From the NCBI GenBank assembly GCA_021789565.1, contig JAJYJL010000337.1, forward strand, positions 1 to 7,665: 7,665 nucleotides of DNA. Direction: 5' to 3'. A program made the position numbers and the translations under genes. Below, one piece after another: positions 7,596 to 7,665 of the stretch; the first letter of the stretch is position 1; each line of letters starts with the position of its first letter. The notes under the pieces were generated by a model. The model was not told where the DNA came from. It made no database searches and saw only the letters and a list, made by a program, of their open reading frames with translations. This DNA is from Acidobacteriota bacterium (lineage in GTDB: Bacteria; Acidobacteriota; Terriglobia; UBA7540).

Positions 7596-7665
7596 TTAAA
7601 AAATGCCGCTCATCGGAAACACGACTTGGCGCTGGCGAATGGCGTCGCGCAGTTCCTCTCGCCGC
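7596..7665 (-). CDS. C-terminal fragment of a neighbouring gene, possibly a transposase
   Basis: A minus-strand frame is open from the right edge and ends at TAA (7598-7596), giving 22 residues. It has an amphipathic, coding-like composition (RREELRDAIRQRQ followed by VVFPMSGIF). The stop sits ten bases from a sequence resembling an insertion-sequence end, which is why a transposase is suggested. The fragment is too short to recognise a family, and the open frame could be chance. Confidence 0.3.
   Translation of the reverse strand, partial: RREELRDAIRQRQVVFPMSGIF

Noticed and set aside
1..7665. CRISPR arrays, tRNA or rRNA genes
   Set aside because: No regularly spaced repeats or recognisable RNA gene seen on either strand; nearly all of the window is protein-coding.

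Overview
The window carries one minus-strand, head-to-tail operon of four genes plus a short intergenic flank. Read in transcription order (right to left), it encodes a 497-residue helical kleisin-like protein (7287-5794), a 244-residue MukE/KITE-like protein (5797-5063), a roughly 1453-residue SMC/Rad50-type coiled-coil ATPase (5053-692), and the first 231 residues of a JetD-type protein (695 to the left edge). The last gene starts at GTG and continues outside the window. The gene order, the protein classes and the tight overlaps match the Wadjet anti-plasmid systems (JetABCD, also called MksFEBG or EptABCD). In those systems an SMC motor extrudes DNA loops, and the TOPRIM-containing JetD cuts small circular DNA.

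The junctions are an ATGA overlap (genes 1 and 2), a TGA stop directly followed by TTG with an ATG nine bases further on (genes 2 and 3), and a GTGA overlap (genes 3 and 4). This points to one polycistronic, translationally coupled unit. The SMC protein departs from textbook SMC ATPases. Its signature reads SEGEG, the residue after the Walker B aspartate is Asn (LLLDNP) instead of catalytic Glu, and no switch histidine is visible. With its length, this puts it in a divergent Wadjet branch rather than with MukB, Smc or the type I JetC that I know best. I cannot assign the subtype from sequence alone.

To the right of the operon (7288-7595) is about 300 bases without a convincing gene. It holds a TATAAT hexamer on the operon strand and a small palindrome. 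The last 70 bases contain an open minus-strand frame ending in TAA, which looks like the C-terminus of another gene. It is followed by AGCAGGTTGCTGAAAAA (plus-strand orientation), which resembles the terminal repeats of some insertion sequences and suggests a mobile-element neighbour.

The organism cannot be named. Moderately high GC by eye, leaderless-looking coupled starts and use of GTG fit a bacterium. The locus looks like an accessory defence island and not core genome.
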